A stretch of 64,000 nucleotides of DNA from positions 930,001 through 994,000 of the forward strand of contig NZ_CP018888.1 of NCBI RefSeq assembly GCF_001936335.1, given 5' to 3'. How positions within the stretch are numbered: the stretch's first letter is position 1; each line of letters starts with the position of its first letter. This document shows positions 42,408 through 51,496 of this stretch, piece by piece. The stretch is from Amylolactobacillus amylophilus DSM 20533 = JCM 1125 (GTDB taxonomy: Bacteria > Bacillota > Bacilli > Lactobacillales > Lactobacillaceae). Made by a program: the position numbers and the translations under genes. The notes under the pieces are model-generated. The model was given only the letters and a program-made list of their open reading frames with translations. It was not told where the DNA came from and did no database searches.

Positions 42408-42588
42408 ATGCGACGGGTCGAGAAGGCCACACATTTTGTGGCACTTGATTTAAGGGACACCTGAGTTTAATCTCAAGCGCGGGAAGTGCTGGCGTTAGGT
42501 GAGTCGGTTGTGGAGCCAAAAGCCTACAGAAAATTTATTTTCTGCCCGTGGTAGAAGCCAATCATTCAGTTGATTGGCTTCTTTTTTT
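42408..42588 (+). ncRNA. Orphan structured RNA, about 180 nt
   Basis: No open frame fits. The predicted RNA is closed by ACGGG (42413-42417) with CCCGT (42545-42549) and holds: hairpin GCCACA/TGTGGC; stem CACCT/AGGTG enclosing two hairpins (TGAG/CTCA and AGCGC/GTGCT); and hairpin CAGAAAA/TTTTCTG directly before the closing strand. It ends in a strong terminator (42553-42588). The next gene, deoC, has its own promoter, so this is either a free small RNA or a riboswitch-like relic. It does not match 6S, SRP, RNase P or tmRNA by pattern. Confidence 0.6.
42553..42588 (+). terminator. Terminator of the orphan RNA
   Basis: AGAAGCCAATCA pairs perfectly with TGATTGGCTTCT around TTCAGT; seven T follow. 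Confidence 0.93.
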
Positions 42589-42662
42589 ACGTCCAATTTA
42601 GTAGTATGAGTGATAAAAATGCGGTAAAGAAGTAAACTGACATTTTTTTGATACAACAGATG

Positions 42663-42703
42663 AAAGCACTTATGTTGAACGCAAAATCTAAGTGCTTTTT
42701 TTG
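42663..42703 (+). terminator. Second terminator-like hairpin before deoC
   Basis: AAAGCACTTA pairs with TAAGTGCTTT around a 16-base loop, followed by T-run. It lies upstream of the likely deoC promoter (TTGTCA near 42716, TAAACT near 42740). Confidence 0.75.
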
Positions 42704-42783
42704 CGTAACTCTTTTGTCAATTGGAAGCGAAGTCTGCTAAACTGAAAGTAGTATTTCATTCCTAATTTCAAAGGAGAAGAGCA

Positions 42784-43437
42784 GTGGATAAACCCTTAGC
42801 AAAGTACATTGATCACACGATTTTAAAGCCAGAAGCAACAAAAGATGAGGTCATGCAAGTAATCAACGAGGCCAAACAATACGGCTTCGCATCAGTTTGC
42901 GTCAACCCATACTGGGTTGAATTGGCAGCCACAGAATTGAAGGAAACAGACGTCAACGTCTGCACTGTGGTTGGCTTCCCACTTGGTGCCACCTCCACTT
43001 TCGCCAAAGTGAGTGAAACGTCCGAGGCGCTAAAAGATGGTGCAGTTGAGATTGACATGGTGCAAAATATTGGTACCCTGTTATCAGGGGATGAACAAAC
43101 GGTGCGCGAAGATATCAAAGCGGTGGCGCTAGCAACCCACGCTGGCAATGCCATCTTAAAGGTGATCCTCGAGAATGCATTCCTCACGGACGAACAAATC
43201 AAGCGGGCCTGCGAGCTAGCCGTGGAGGCTGGTGCTGACTTCGTTAAGACTTCCACCGGTTTCGCCAAAAGTGGGGCTAAAGCTGCTGACGTGCGGTTGA
43301 TGCGTGAGACTGTGGGCGACAAGCTCGGGGTTAAGGCGGCAGGCGGTATCCATACGAAAGCGGAAGCTCTCGCAATGATTGAGGCAGGTGCCAGCCGGAT
43401 TGGTGCCAGTGCAAGTATTGCGATTGTGACGGAATAG
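42784..43437 (+). CDS. deoC: Deoxyribose-phosphate aldolase
   Basis: 217 residues: splits 2-deoxyribose 5-phosphate into glyceraldehyde 3-phosphate and acetaldehyde. The Schiff-base Lys lies in FVKTSTGF, and the opening [13 protein letters not shown] is typical. The start is GTG with AAAGGAG at 9 bases. First gene of the nucleoside-catabolic deoC-deoB-deoD operon. Confidence 0.96.
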   Translation: MDKPLAKYIDHTILKPEATKDEVMQVINEAKQYGFASVCVNPYWVELAATELKETDVNVCTVVGFPLGATSTFAKVSETSEALKDGAVEIDMVQNIGTLLSGDEQTVREDIKAVALATHAGNAILKVILENAFLTDEQIKRACELAVEAGADFVKTSTGFAKSGAKAADVRLMRETVGDKLGVKAAGGIHTKAEALAMIEAGASRIGASASIAIVTE

Positions 43438-43447
43438 AGGTGAGATT

Positions 43448-44641
43448 ATGGCAAAGTTTAAACGTATTTTCGGAATTGTCATTGACTCTGTCGGTATCGG
43501 TGCTGCACCAGATGCTGCTAAATACGACGATATGGGGGCCGATACGCTCGGGCACATCGGCCAGCAGTATGATGGCGACTTTAGCCTCCCGAACTTGGCA
43601 AAGCTTGGTTTATCAAACATTCGAGAAGAAGCGCCGATTGAGCGTGTACCGGTGGCTAAGCCAGCCCGAGGCTATTTCGGTAAAATGTCTGAGATTTCTG
43701 CCGGTAAGGACAGCATGGATGGCCACTGGGAGATGATGGGTTTACCCGTGCTCGAGCCACTCGGTTTCTTCCCGAACGGGTTCGACGAGAACCTAATCAA
43801 GAAATTAGAGGACTTCAGTGGGCGGCATATTGTTGCTAACAAGCCGTATTCTGGTACCGAGGTCATCAAGGATTATGGTGAGCACCAGTTGCGAACCGGC
43901 GATTTAATTGTCTACACAAGTGGTGACTCAGTCCTGCAGATTGCAGCCAATACCGCTGTGATTCCGCTGGCGGAATTGTACAAGATTTGCGATTATGCGC
44001 GCTCCATTACGACGGAGCAGCCTTACCGTATTGGTCGGATTATCGCGCGGCCGTTTGTGGGCACCAACAAGGATAACTTCAAACGTACAAGCGACAGACA
44101 CGACTATGCCCTCATGCCCACTGCAAAGACAGATTTGGTCCGGTTACAAGCGGCCGGCTTCGACGTGCTTGGCATTGGCAAAATCAACGATATTTTCAGC
44201 GGTCAGGGCATCACCGAAGGATGGCATACCACGAGTAACATGGATGGCATGGATCACGTGCTCGAGTTAACCAAGCGCGACTTTACCGGCTTCTGTTTCA
44301 CCAACCTGGTCGATTTCGATGCGATGTATGGTCACAGAAGAAACGTCAATGGTTACGGGGATGCGCTCATGGCCTTTGATCAACGGTTGGGCGAGGTGCT
44401 CGAACAGTTGCGCGATGACGACCTCCTATTCGTCACGGCGGATCACGGTAACGACCCTGGATTTAAGGGGACCGACCATACTCGAGAATTTGTGCCGCTG
44501 CTCTTCTTTAGCAAGAGCTTGCCGGGTAATCAATCCTTGGGCGTGAGAAATACTTTTGCTGATTTGGGTCAGACAGTTCTGGCCAATTTCGAAATTGACG
44601 GTGGCGAATACGGCACTAGTTTCTTAGATAAGTTAAATTAA
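43448..44641 (+). CDS. deoB: Phosphopentomutase
   Basis: Manganese enzyme of the alkaline-phosphatase superfamily, 397 residues, that interconverts (deoxy)ribose 1- and 5-phosphate. Metal motif [11 protein letters not shown] and [13 protein letters not shown] with the phosphorylated Thr/Ser region are present, as is [18 protein letters not shown] (in parts). Located between deoC and deoD. Confidence 0.96.
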   Translation: MAKFKRIFGIVIDSVGIGAAPDAAKYDDMGADTLGHIGQQYDGDFSLPNLAKLGLSNIREEAPIERVPVAKPARGYFGKMSEISAGKDSMDGHWEMMGLPVLEPLGFFPNGFDENLIKKLEDFSGRHIVANKPYSGTEVIKDYGEHQLRTGDLIVYTSGDSVLQIAANTAVIPLAELYKICDYARSITTEQPYRIGRIIARPFVGTNKDNFKRTSDRHDYALMPTAKTDLVRLQAAGFDVLGIGKINDIFSGQGITEGWHTTSNMDGMDHVLELTKRDFTGFCFTNLVDFDAMYGHRRNVNGYGDALMAFDQRLGEVLEQLRDDDLLFVTADHGNDPGFKGTDHTREFVPLLFFSKSLPGNQSLGVRNTFADLGQTVLANFEIDGGEYGTSFLDKLN

Positions 44642-44663
44642 AGATGATTGCTGGAGGTAGATG

Positions 44664-45374
44664 ATGAGTACACATATTGAAGCAAAACCAGGCGAGATTG
44701 CCGAGACGGTCCTGATGCCGGGCGACCCATTACGGGCAAAGTTCATTGCAGAAACATATTTTGAAAATCCGGTCCGTTATAACACCGTGCGCAACGCGTT
44801 CGGCTACACCGGGACATATCATGGGCAGCGCGTATCTGTCCAAGCGAGCGGGATGGGTATTCCCTCAATCAGTATTTATGCCACAGAATTGATGCGCGAT
44901 TATGGCGTGCAGAACTTGATTCGTGTCGGCACTGCTGGTGCCGTTAGCCAGGATGTGCATGTGCGAGATATCGTGATTGGCCAGGCGGCAAGCACCGACT
45001 CGGGGATTATTCAATCGACGTTTGGTGCGGGCATCTATTATGCGCCAATTGCTGACTATAACTTGCTTAGCGCCGCTGTTTCGACCGCGCAGGAGAAGCA
45101 GCTGAAATTCCACGTGGGAAACGTCTTTGCTGAAGACCGCTTTTATAATGACGAGATTGATAATGAGAAGCTTGCCGATTACGGCATCATGGCTGTTGAG
45201 ATGGAGATGGCTGCTCTCTACATGCTGGCGGCCAAGTACAAGCGGCACGCACTTGGAATCCTCACGATTAGCGACCATATTTTGACGGGTGAGGCGACGA
45301 CGGCACAGGAGCGCCAGACCGGCTTCGGCCAAATGATTGAACTGGCGCTTGATAGTGTGCTGCAAACTTTATAG
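44664..45374 (+). CDS. deoD: Purine nucleoside phosphorylase (DeoD type)
   Basis: 236 residues; splits purine (deoxy)nucleosides with phosphate. Typical N terminus [25 protein letters not shown] (in parts), central VEMEMAALY and C-terminal SDHILTGE motif. Of two adjacent ATGs the one at 44664 has the better spacing to GGAGG. A terminator follows, closing the deo operon. Confidence 0.95.
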   Translation: MSTHIEAKPGEIAETVLMPGDPLRAKFIAETYFENPVRYNTVRNAFGYTGTYHGQRVSVQASGMGIPSISIYATELMRDYGVQNLIRVGTAGAVSQDVHVRDIVIGQAASTDSGIIQSTFGAGIYYAPIADYNLLSAAVSTAQEKQLKFHVGNVFAEDRFYNDEIDNEKLADYGIMAVEMEMAALYMLAAKYKRHALGILTISDHILTGEATTAQERQTGFGQMIELALDSVLQTL

Positions 45375-45383
45375 GATTTGACG

Positions 45384-45409
45384 TAAGCTGTGGAAACACG
45401 GCTTTTTTT
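45384..45409 (+). terminator. Terminator of the deo operon
   Basis: AAGCTGTG-GAAA-CACGGCTT hairpin with a run of seven T. Confidence 0.9.
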
Positions 45410-45467
45410 ATTGCGAAAAGACGAGCACAAAAGGTCGCATGTTGGTGAAAACTCCCATATATTAGAA

Positions 45468-45482
45468 TTGTAATCGCTTACC
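45468..45482 (+). promoter_or_regulatory. cre-like site before the broken oxidase gene
   Basis: TTGTAATCGCTTACC fits the CcpA cre consensus in its core. The gene it once controlled is decayed. Confidence 0.5.
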
Positions 45483-45510
45483 AAAACGTTATTTAATAAT
45501 CAAGCAAATA

Positions 45511-46137
45511 GCTTGATTGGGCACAGTCCCAGATCGAGGGGCGAATTCTGGCTTATGTGGCAGTCGGTGACGAAGAAGACATTCTCGGCGTACTCAAGAC
45601 AGCACGCAAATACCATCTGCCGGTGGGCAGGAGAGCTTGGCAATTGCGGAGGATGTACTCGCGCGAAACGGGGCATTCGGCGTGGCAACAACGACGGATT
45701 CGGTGCAGGCTGCCGCTTTACTAAAGATCCGCCAGGATATGTTACCGGCGGTGTTCGCTAAGGGTAACCACATCATGGAAGACATGGCGGTGCCGCTGTC
45801 GCAACTCGCTGTGATGGTGGATTACATCGACCAAGTGGCAGCGGATTTAGACTCGGATATATATACGGCAGGGCATGCCGGTGATGGTAACGTTCATCCA
45901 AGCATGATTTGGCAAGATACTGTTGAGCCACCTGAAAAGGTGATTGAGGCGAGTCGGCTGATGTTCAAGAAGACGCTGGAATTGGGTGGTACGATCTCCG
46001 CTGAGCATGCTGTTGGGATGATTAAGAATCAGTGGAACAACGAGGAATTGGGCTTTGATGTTGACCAGTTGCAACACCAGATAAAGAATCTGCTCGATCC
46101 GCTAGGTATCTTGAATCCAAAACGCAAAATTAACTAG
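45511..46137 (+). pseudogene. FAD-linked oxidase (GlcD family), decayed
   Basis: Normal length is about 450 residues. The N-terminal FAD-binding part survives in one frame at about 45511-45625 (DWAQSQIEGRILAYVAVGDE, then ILGVLKTARKYHLPV). It then jumps in another frame into the C-terminal domain (AIAEDVLARNGAFGVATTTD ... AGHAGDGNVHPSM ... SAEHAVG ... LLDPLGILNPKRKIN; ATG at 45637), which is complete to the stop at 46137. About 200 central residues are deleted and the frame is shifted. The metal/FAD-domain motif AGHAGDGNVHP and EHAVG are kept. Glycolate or D-lactate oxidation would have been the role. Confidence 0.85.
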
Positions 46138-46214
46138 GGTCATAGTTGAGTTAAGTGAGGTCGGATGAGGTTTTTCAGCTGTGTTACATAAAGCGGCCTT
46201 AATTGACTGAATTA

Positions 46215-46301
46215 ATGGCAACAAGACGGTCTTCAAGGGTATTGATGCAAGTTATTACTGCGAGGACGACCCGAAATTCAGAACGAGTAAGATATAAGGT
46301 C
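46215..46301 (+). pseudogene. Short C-terminal gene remnant
   Basis: A frame reading NGNKTVFKGIDASYYCEDD, then PKFRTSKI and a stop, looks like the end of a protein and has no start. It lies between the broken oxidase and a terminator. Source unknown. Confidence 0.3.
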
Positions 46302-46327
46302 CAACGACAGCAGCCGTTGGATTTTTT
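46300..46327 (+). terminator. Terminator
   Basis: TCCAACG pairs with CGTTGGA around an 8-base loop; seven T follow. Confidence 0.85.
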
Positions 46328-46346
46328 TGTGTACTTGAATTTGTTT

Positions 46347-46387
46347 GTTTTACTACTTTAGATTATAATAATGTAAAGTAGTAAAAC
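46347..46387 (+). promoter_or_regulatory. Promoter embedded in a perfect 14-bp inverted repeat
   Basis: GTTTTACTACTTTA (46347-46360) and TAAAGTAGTAAAAC (46374-46387) are exact inverted copies; TATAAT (46364-46369) sits in the 13-base centre. A dimeric regulator bound here would close the promoter of the ATPase gene starting at 46411. Confidence 0.7.
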
Positions 46388-46410
46388 TCGCATTCGAAAG
46401 GAGGAAAAAT

Positions 46411-47787
46411 ATGTTTTTAGGGCGTGAAAAGGAACTAGCTGCCCTTGAGCAGATGTATGCCAGAAGAGAATTCCAAATGGCTGTTGTCTATGGCAGACGT
46501 AGAATTGGTAAAACAGCGCTGCTCAATGAATTTATTAAGGGCAAGAATGCACTTTATTTACCGGCAGAAGAGGTAAATGACTTACTAAATTTACAAAAGT
46601 TCTCCCGCTTAGTGGGAGAAAAACTAGGAATTGCCAACTTTCCCACAGTTTCAAATTGGAATGATTTGTTCAGTATCATTAAAGAACAACTCGGGATGCA
46701 ACATGTGGTGATTATAATAGATGAGTATCCCTATGCTGCCAATGCAAATAAGTCCTTAAACTCTATTTTGCAGCATGTGATTGATTATGAATTCAAAGAT
46801 ACTAATATCTTCCTGATTCTCTGTGGTTCATCCATGAGTTTTATGGAGAATCAGGTGTTGGGTGAAAAAAGCCCCCTTTTTGGCCGACGAACTGGTCAAT
46901 TGAAAATTGGGCCGTTGGACTATTATGATGCTGCACTGTTCTATCCTGATGTTTCTGCTGTTGATAAGATAAAGTACTACGCTTGTGTTGGAGGTACCCC
47001 ATACTATCTATCGTTAATTGATCCGAATTTGAGTTTTGACGATAATATTAAGGCACTCTACTTTGGGATTAATGGGTATCTGTTCAATGAAGGTACTCTA
47101 TTGATGAAGCAGGAGTTTAGGGAGCCTGCCAATTACAATGCTGTACTGCAAGCTATCGCCAGTGGGGCGAATACGTTGAACAAAATCGTTGGTTTTACGC
47201 AACTTGAAAGCAATATAATTTCGCGTTATCTTCTTGTACTGCAGGAGTTAAATTTTATTGATCGTGTAATTCCGTTCGGCGCTAATCCTTTAAAAGGCAA
47301 GACTAGTCAGTATCAGATTACTGAAAACTTTATTGCGTTTTGGTATCGTTATGTGTTTTCCTTCCGCTCGGAGATAGAGCGTGGTAGCGGGCAGATATTC
47401 TTTGAATTAGCGCGTGAAAATCTATCTGATTTTATTGGCCCAATTTTTGAAGAAGTTACCCGTCAGTACCTGAGACGCTTAAACAACAGGAAGAAATTAC
47501 CTTTTGTCGCTAAGTCATTTGGTAAATGGTGGGGTAAGGATCGACAAGGCAATGTCCAAGAAGTGGACGTGGTCTTAGAATCTATTACAGGTAACGAATT
47601 GTTGATCGGTGAATGTAAATGGCGTAATTCGTTGAAGATTGGTCAGATAATTACTTTATTGGAGCGGCGGGCCAAATATTTTCACAATTACACAACTTAT
47701 CAGTACCTCTTCACTAAATACCCGATTAATGTCGATCCAGAAATCAATCTAAAAAATATCTCAATCGCCGACTTTTTCAAGGATTAG
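46411..47787 (+). CDS. AAA ATPase with C-terminal DUF234 (nuclease-like) domain
   Basis: 458 residues. N-terminal P-loop ATPase: Walker A YGRRRIGKTALL (about 27-38), Walker B VIIIDEYPYA (about 100-109), sensor CGSSMSFME. The middle part is winged-helix-like (NKIVGFTQLESNIISRYL, in part). The C-terminal DUF234 region has EVDVVLES...LLIGECKW, the D-x(n)-E-x-K pattern of PD-(D/E)XK nucleases. The family is frequent in archaea and some gut or food bacteria; role not established, possibly DNA processing or a defence/stress module. GGAGG precedes the ATG. Its GC is lower than that of the deo genes. Confidence 0.85.
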   Translation: MFLGREKELAALEQMYARREFQMAVVYGRRRIGKTALLNEFIKGKNALYLPAEEVNDLLNLQKFSRLVGEKLGIANFPTVSNWNDLFSIIKEQLGMQHVVIIIDEYPYAANANKSLNSILQHVIDYEFKDTNIFLILCGSSMSFMENQVLGEKSPLFGRRTGQLKIGPLDYYDAALFYPDVSAVDKIKYYACVGGTPYYLSLIDPNLSFDDNIKALYFGINGYLFNEGTLLMKQEFREPANYNAVLQAIASGANTLNKIVGFTQLESNIISRYLLVLQELNFIDRVIPFGANPLKGKTSQYQITENFIAFWYRYVFSFRSEIERGSGQIFFELARENLSDFIGPIFEEVTRQYLRRLNNRKKLPFVAKSFGKWWGKDRQGNVQEVDVVLESITGNELLIGECKWRNSLKIGQIITLLERRAKYFHNYTTYQYLFTKYPINVDPEINLKNISIADFFKD

Positions 47788-47917
47788 GTTTAACAGGGAA
47801 TTTGTTCTAACTTTTTTATTTGCAAGCTCACTAATAATCCGTTATTGTTTGAAGAGGTAAAACAAACGAAAACTGTAAAATTTCAGTTAATTAGTAAATA
47901 AATCGAGGATGTTAAAC

Positions 47918-48556
47918 TTGAAAATAAGTGCACTTCAAATCATGGATAATATTGAAAATGGCCAATTTGAAACAATGGCTGAGACAAGGGAAGACAAGCA
48001 GTTAGAGCAAGCCGACTATGACGCACAAGCTGGCAAAATGGTGGATTTCATTGTTGATGCACTAAACAGTGGTCGCCTCGCCCAGGCCCAATTCGCGGTG
48101 ACCGGTGCCGAGCCGATCACGTTCAGTCTGGAGACGAATATCATCAATCTTCCTTTTGCTAACTGGAAGAAGATCAACAACTTTTTCACCGACGAGGAGA
48201 CACCAGAGGTAAACGTCTATTTCGAGATGGCTGCAGACGCGATTAACGTGTCTAAGTTTCGCATTGACGAGCTAAGCTCAGGTGATGAGTTCGTCGAGCA
48301 GGCGGCACAGATTAAGACCGATTTGGCCAAGCTGATGCCAGAAAAGGTGGCTTTCGTGAAAGAAAACGCCAAGGTGTTGGCACAACAGGCCAAGGAGTAC
48401 GAAGAAGCACGTAAGGTTCTTGAAGCCAACAAGAAAGCTGAGGCCAAGGCGAAAAAGAAGAAGACCACCAAGAAGGCGACAACCAGGAAGAAGACGACCA
48501 AGAAAGCCGCTACTAAGAAAACCGCTGCGAAGAAAACAGTGAAAGAGACGAAATAA
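47918..48556 (+). CDS. Hypothetical protein with histone-like Lys/Ala/Thr tail
   Basis: About 212 residues. The first 150 are acidic and folded (MVDFIVDALNSGRLAQAQFA...), followed by a helical stretch and a C-terminal tail of about 45 residues made almost only of Lys, Thr, Ala and Arg (KKTTKKATTRKKTTKKAATK). The tail resembles histone H1-like and HU-extension tails and should bind nucleic acid. TTG 47918 has CGAGG at 9 bases; the ATG at 47909 touches the ribosome binding site. The stop overlaps the next start. Confidence 0.75.
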   Translation: MKISALQIMDNIENGQFETMAETREDKQLEQADYDAQAGKMVDFIVDALNSGRLAQAQFAVTGAEPITFSLETNIINLPFANWKKINNFFTDEETPEVNVYFEMAADAINVSKFRIDELSSGDEFVEQAAQIKTDLAKLMPEKVAFVKENAKVLAQQAKEYEEARKVLEANKKAEAKAKKKKTTKKATTRKKTTKKAATKKTAAKKTVKETK

Positions 48557-49401
48557 TGGTAACACAAGTAATTCTGATGATTATTGCAGGCCTCCTTGCG
48601 GGCACACTTGGCTCGATTCTCGGCATCGGTGGCGGGATGATTATTACCCCGTTCTTGACCATGGTGTTGGGTATCGATATTAAATACGCGATTGGCGCAA
48701 GCATCATTGCGGTGATTGCAACCAGTTCTGGTGCCAGTGTTGCCTACCTGAAGGATGACATGCTTAATTTGCGGGTCGCGATGTTTCTGGAGCTTGCGAC
48801 CACTGTCGGCGCAATTATTGGGGCACTGATGACGGGTGTATTGCCAACGGGTATCCTCTATGTGCTATTTGGCGCGCTACTGTTGTTCTCAAGCTACAAC
48901 ATGATTAAGAAGCTGCTGGGTCGTCAGAAGGATCAGGTGCAACTAAACAATGATGCATTATCGGTGAAACTCAATCTTGGTGGTTCGTATTATGATCAGG
49001 TTGAGCAGAAGCAGGTTGATTATGGTGTCAAAAACGTGCCTGGTGGCTTTGCGATGATGGGGGCCGCTGGTTTCGCAAGTGGTCTGCTCGGCATCGGGAG
49101 CGGGGCATTCAAGGTCATTGCCATGGATTCAATCATGAAGATGCCTTTGAAGCCTTCTAGTGCCACCAGTAACTTGATGATGGGCGTCACCGCAGCCGCT
49201 AGTGCCACGGTGTATTTCTTCAATGGCTCGATTAATCCGGCAATTGCTGTACCAATCGCAGTTGGCGTCCTGGTGGGTGCGACAATCGGTGCGCGGATTA
49301 TGGTGCATTTGAAGCCTAAGATGATTAGGATGATCTTCATTCCGATTCTGGTCTTCATGGGTGCACAGATGGCTCTGAAGGGTTTGGGGGTGCATTTCTA
49401 A
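48556..49401 (+). CDS. TauE/SafE family permease
   Basis: Membrane protein of 281 residues with seven to eight spans and the two GSILGIGGG/ASGLLGIGSG half-repeats of the family. Such proteins move sulfite, sulfonates or other small anions. It overlaps the Lys-tail gene by one base and is followed immediately by DUF1634, a standard pair. Confidence 0.9.
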   Translation: MVTQVILMIIAGLLAGTLGSILGIGGGMIITPFLTMVLGIDIKYAIGASIIAVIATSSGASVAYLKDDMLNLRVAMFLELATTVGAIIGALMTGVLPTGILYVLFGALLLFSSYNMIKKLLGRQKDQVQLNNDALSVKLNLGGSYYDQVEQKQVDYGVKNVPGGFAMMGAAGFASGLLGIGSGAFKVIAMDSIMKMPLKPSSATSNLMMGVTAAASATVYFFNGSINPAIAVPIAVGVLVGATIGARIMVHLKPKMIRMIFIPILVFMGAQMALKGLGVHF

Positions 49402-49779
49402 ATGAACGATGAACAAAATAAGAAAGAGATGCTCGAGATTGAGCTATCGATTGGGAAGGCGCTCCGCGTTGGGGTGGTACTGGCCACAACGGTGATGGTT
49501 ATCGGCGTCATCTTGCTGTTGATTAATGGTGGTGCTACAGGGTACGCTGCCAATCACGTACCGATTCGTCCCAGTGAAATTTTCGCGGGGATTGGCACAC
49601 TTAAGCCGTTTGCGGTCATGATGCTCGGATTATTTCTTCTGATTATGACCCCTGTGTTGCGTGTCATTGTCTCGATTTATGCGTTCGTGGTCGAACACGA
49701 TTATCTTTACGTTGTAATCACCACGATTGTGCTAGTTATTCTGATTATTTCGATGTTGATTGGTTACTTTACAGCTTAA
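49402..49779 (+). CDS. DUF1634 membrane protein
   Basis: 125 residues with three membrane spans (about 22-42, 67-90, 97-122) and the IRPSEIF motif between spans one and two. It usually accompanies TauE/SafE permeases, as here; the starts and stops abut. Probably an accessory subunit (inference). Confidence 0.87.
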   Translation: MNDEQNKKEMLEIELSIGKALRVGVVLATTVMVIGVILLLINGGATGYAANHVPIRPSEIFAGIGTLKPFAVMMLGLFLLIMTPVLRVIVSIYAFVVEHDYLYVVITTIVLVILIISMLIGYFTA

Positions 49780-49786
49780 TAGATAC

Positions 49787-49873
49787 AAAAAAACACTAAT
49801 CATTTAGATTAGTGTCGAAAAATTCCTACGAAATCACTCTACGTCAGCGGCATACCACTCGCTGGCGTCTTTT
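49787..49873 (+). repeat. Twin-hairpin element, copy 1
   Basis: ACACTAATC-ATTTA-GATTAGTGT followed by a conserved spacer (CGAAATCACTCT) and a second hairpin ACGTCAGCG/CGCTGGCGT with T-run. A second copy lies at 61484-61570; both arms and spacer are conserved while loops differ. Here it may also end the TauE transcript. Confidence 0.8.
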
Positions 49874-50035
49874 CGTCTATCTGTAGTGTAACATGGCTAT
49901 CAGGAAATTAATAGTAATACAGCGACTTTAAGAAAAAGTATCTATATTTGTAAGTTTTAAGTGTAAAAATAACGCTATTTCTTAAATGGTGCTACCATGA
50001 TCAATAAAGGGGTTTGCAAAACTAAGGAGTGAATT

Positions 50036-51297
50036 GTGACGTTGATAAATAAAAAATCCTCGTTACAGCTAGTTTTACAGAATGAGAAGGTTCATTTTAA
50101 ATTGCATAAGTCTGGTAAGACTTGGCTAACTATTGGCATAGCAATTTTTTGCCTCGGATTATGATTTGGCGGCAGTAGTGTTAGTGCAGCAACCACGGCT
50201 GGTGGGTCGGTAGATAGCGCAAATCAAGTAGATGTTCCAAGTGCTGCCGGGGAAACGGCTGGCGAAGCCCAGAGTGACGAATCGATTACGCAAAAAGATG
50301 ATGACTCATCAACGGATGTGCATGTTGTGGATCAACCGACCGCTAACGCCGCTACATTAGATCAATCGGTGGTTGATTTAGAGGCGCAAGCTAATGCGGT
50401 TGCTGCAACGCACGGTGGTTGGTCGGGAAATACGCATTACGGTAGCCAGATGTATGCATTTAAAGATGGCTATACTGGTTTTCCTGCTTATAAAAATCCA
50501 GTTCTGCCAGGGAACTATGCGAGTGCTGCCTATTCACCCATTCAATTAATGGATGCTGATTTAAGCAATGTTCCGGTTGATCAAGAGATTACCTATGTTC
50601 AATTGGGCAATCTCTACAGTCTCAATGCGGCGGGCCAGCCGCAGGAGAATGCCTTCCAGAATAATATGCAGTCTGCTGATTTAATTCTCCCGATTAAGGT
50701 GGTTCAACATGGGGATCCGACTACAGGATATCAGCCGCTTCTCTTTGATTTTGTCGATCAACCGGCGGATATTGTGTTAGAGGGTGTACGCGGTGCTACC
50801 GTCTATGACACAACTGGCACCGTAGTAAAGCCTGATGCAAATGGGGTAACTACGGTTAAACCCGGCTATATCATTCTGCCTAATGATAAAGGTAAAGATG
50901 TTGGTGTAGTTTATACTAAAAAAATACAAGACACCCCGGTATTCCAAGAGTCGGTGCTGCACAATGATGGTCTACCTGATAAGAAAACCCAAGTTAATGT
51001 CATCAGAACCATCGTTTACCAAGGTGCGGGAGTTAAGACACCAAGTAAGACTGTGCAGACAGTGATTTTCAAAGCCGTGACAAATACTTTGACTGGAGAA
51101 ACTAACTGGACACCACGAGGTCAGTGATGATAGAAATCTAGCAACCAGCAATGACGCGGTTCTGGCTGGTCAACAGGTCCTCCCACAAACAAGTGAGCAC
51201 CGACGGTACAACTGGTTCGGTTAGGCTGTGTAGCGCTTCTGGCTGGTCTGGGTCTGACTACGTTCGTGAGAAAAACCAAAAAGATTTAGTGCTTTGA
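50036..51297 (+). pseudogene. LPXTG-anchored MucBP-type surface protein, decayed
   Basis: AAGGAG and GTG 50036 open a YSIRK/KxYKxGKxW-like signal peptide (HFKLHKSGKTWLTIGIAIF) broken by TGA at 50162. The frame continues (FGGSSVSAATTAGG..., GTG 50318) through a Ser/Asp-rich stretch to a Mub-like region (NVIRTIVYQGAGVKTPSKTV, NTLTGETNW) and stops at 51127. Downstream remnants show LPQTSE and, in a shifted frame, a hydrophobic segment with basic tail (LLAGLGLTTFVRKNQKD), the sorting signal. So at least one nonsense change, an internal deletion and a frameshift are present. Intact it would have been a mucus- or host-binding adhesin. Confidence 0.8.
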
Positions 51298-51361
51298 CAC
51301 AGCACGGCAAAATTTAATAAGCTAAATTGGCGATAGTTATTAATCTGGCAAATATGAAAAA

Positions 51362-51397
51362 GCTTCACTTGTTATACATTCAAGTGAAGCCCTTTTT
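51362..51397 (+). terminator. Terminator after the surface-protein relic
   Basis: GCTTCACTTG/CAAGTGAAGC perfect stem with TTTTT. Confidence 0.9.
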
Positions 51398-51496
51398 GTG
51401 TCAACAATGCCGACGGTGTGAAATCAATGTGTGGTCGGAACTATCGTAGATGAGGGCTAATTAGTCAGCTAGAATGAATGTTTTACCCCAAAAATA

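Noticed and set aside
42480-42560. M-box (magnesium) riboswitch, because of GTTAGGTGAG
   Set aside because: Only this ten-base match is present; the rest of the M-box core is missing and no transporter gene follows.
45637-46137. Independent 166-residue gene
   Set aside because: It is the C-terminal domain of a GlcD-type oxidase with the N-terminal piece just upstream in another frame and no ribosome binding site at the ATG.
48217-48567. Minus-strand frame full of Phe, Val and Leu
   Set aside because: It is the mirror of the Lys-rich tail codons of the real plus-strand gene.
50162-50164. Selenocysteine or recoded TGA in the surface protein
   Set aside because: It falls in a signal peptide's hydrophobic core and the gene carries other lesions; no SECIS-like hairpin is seen.
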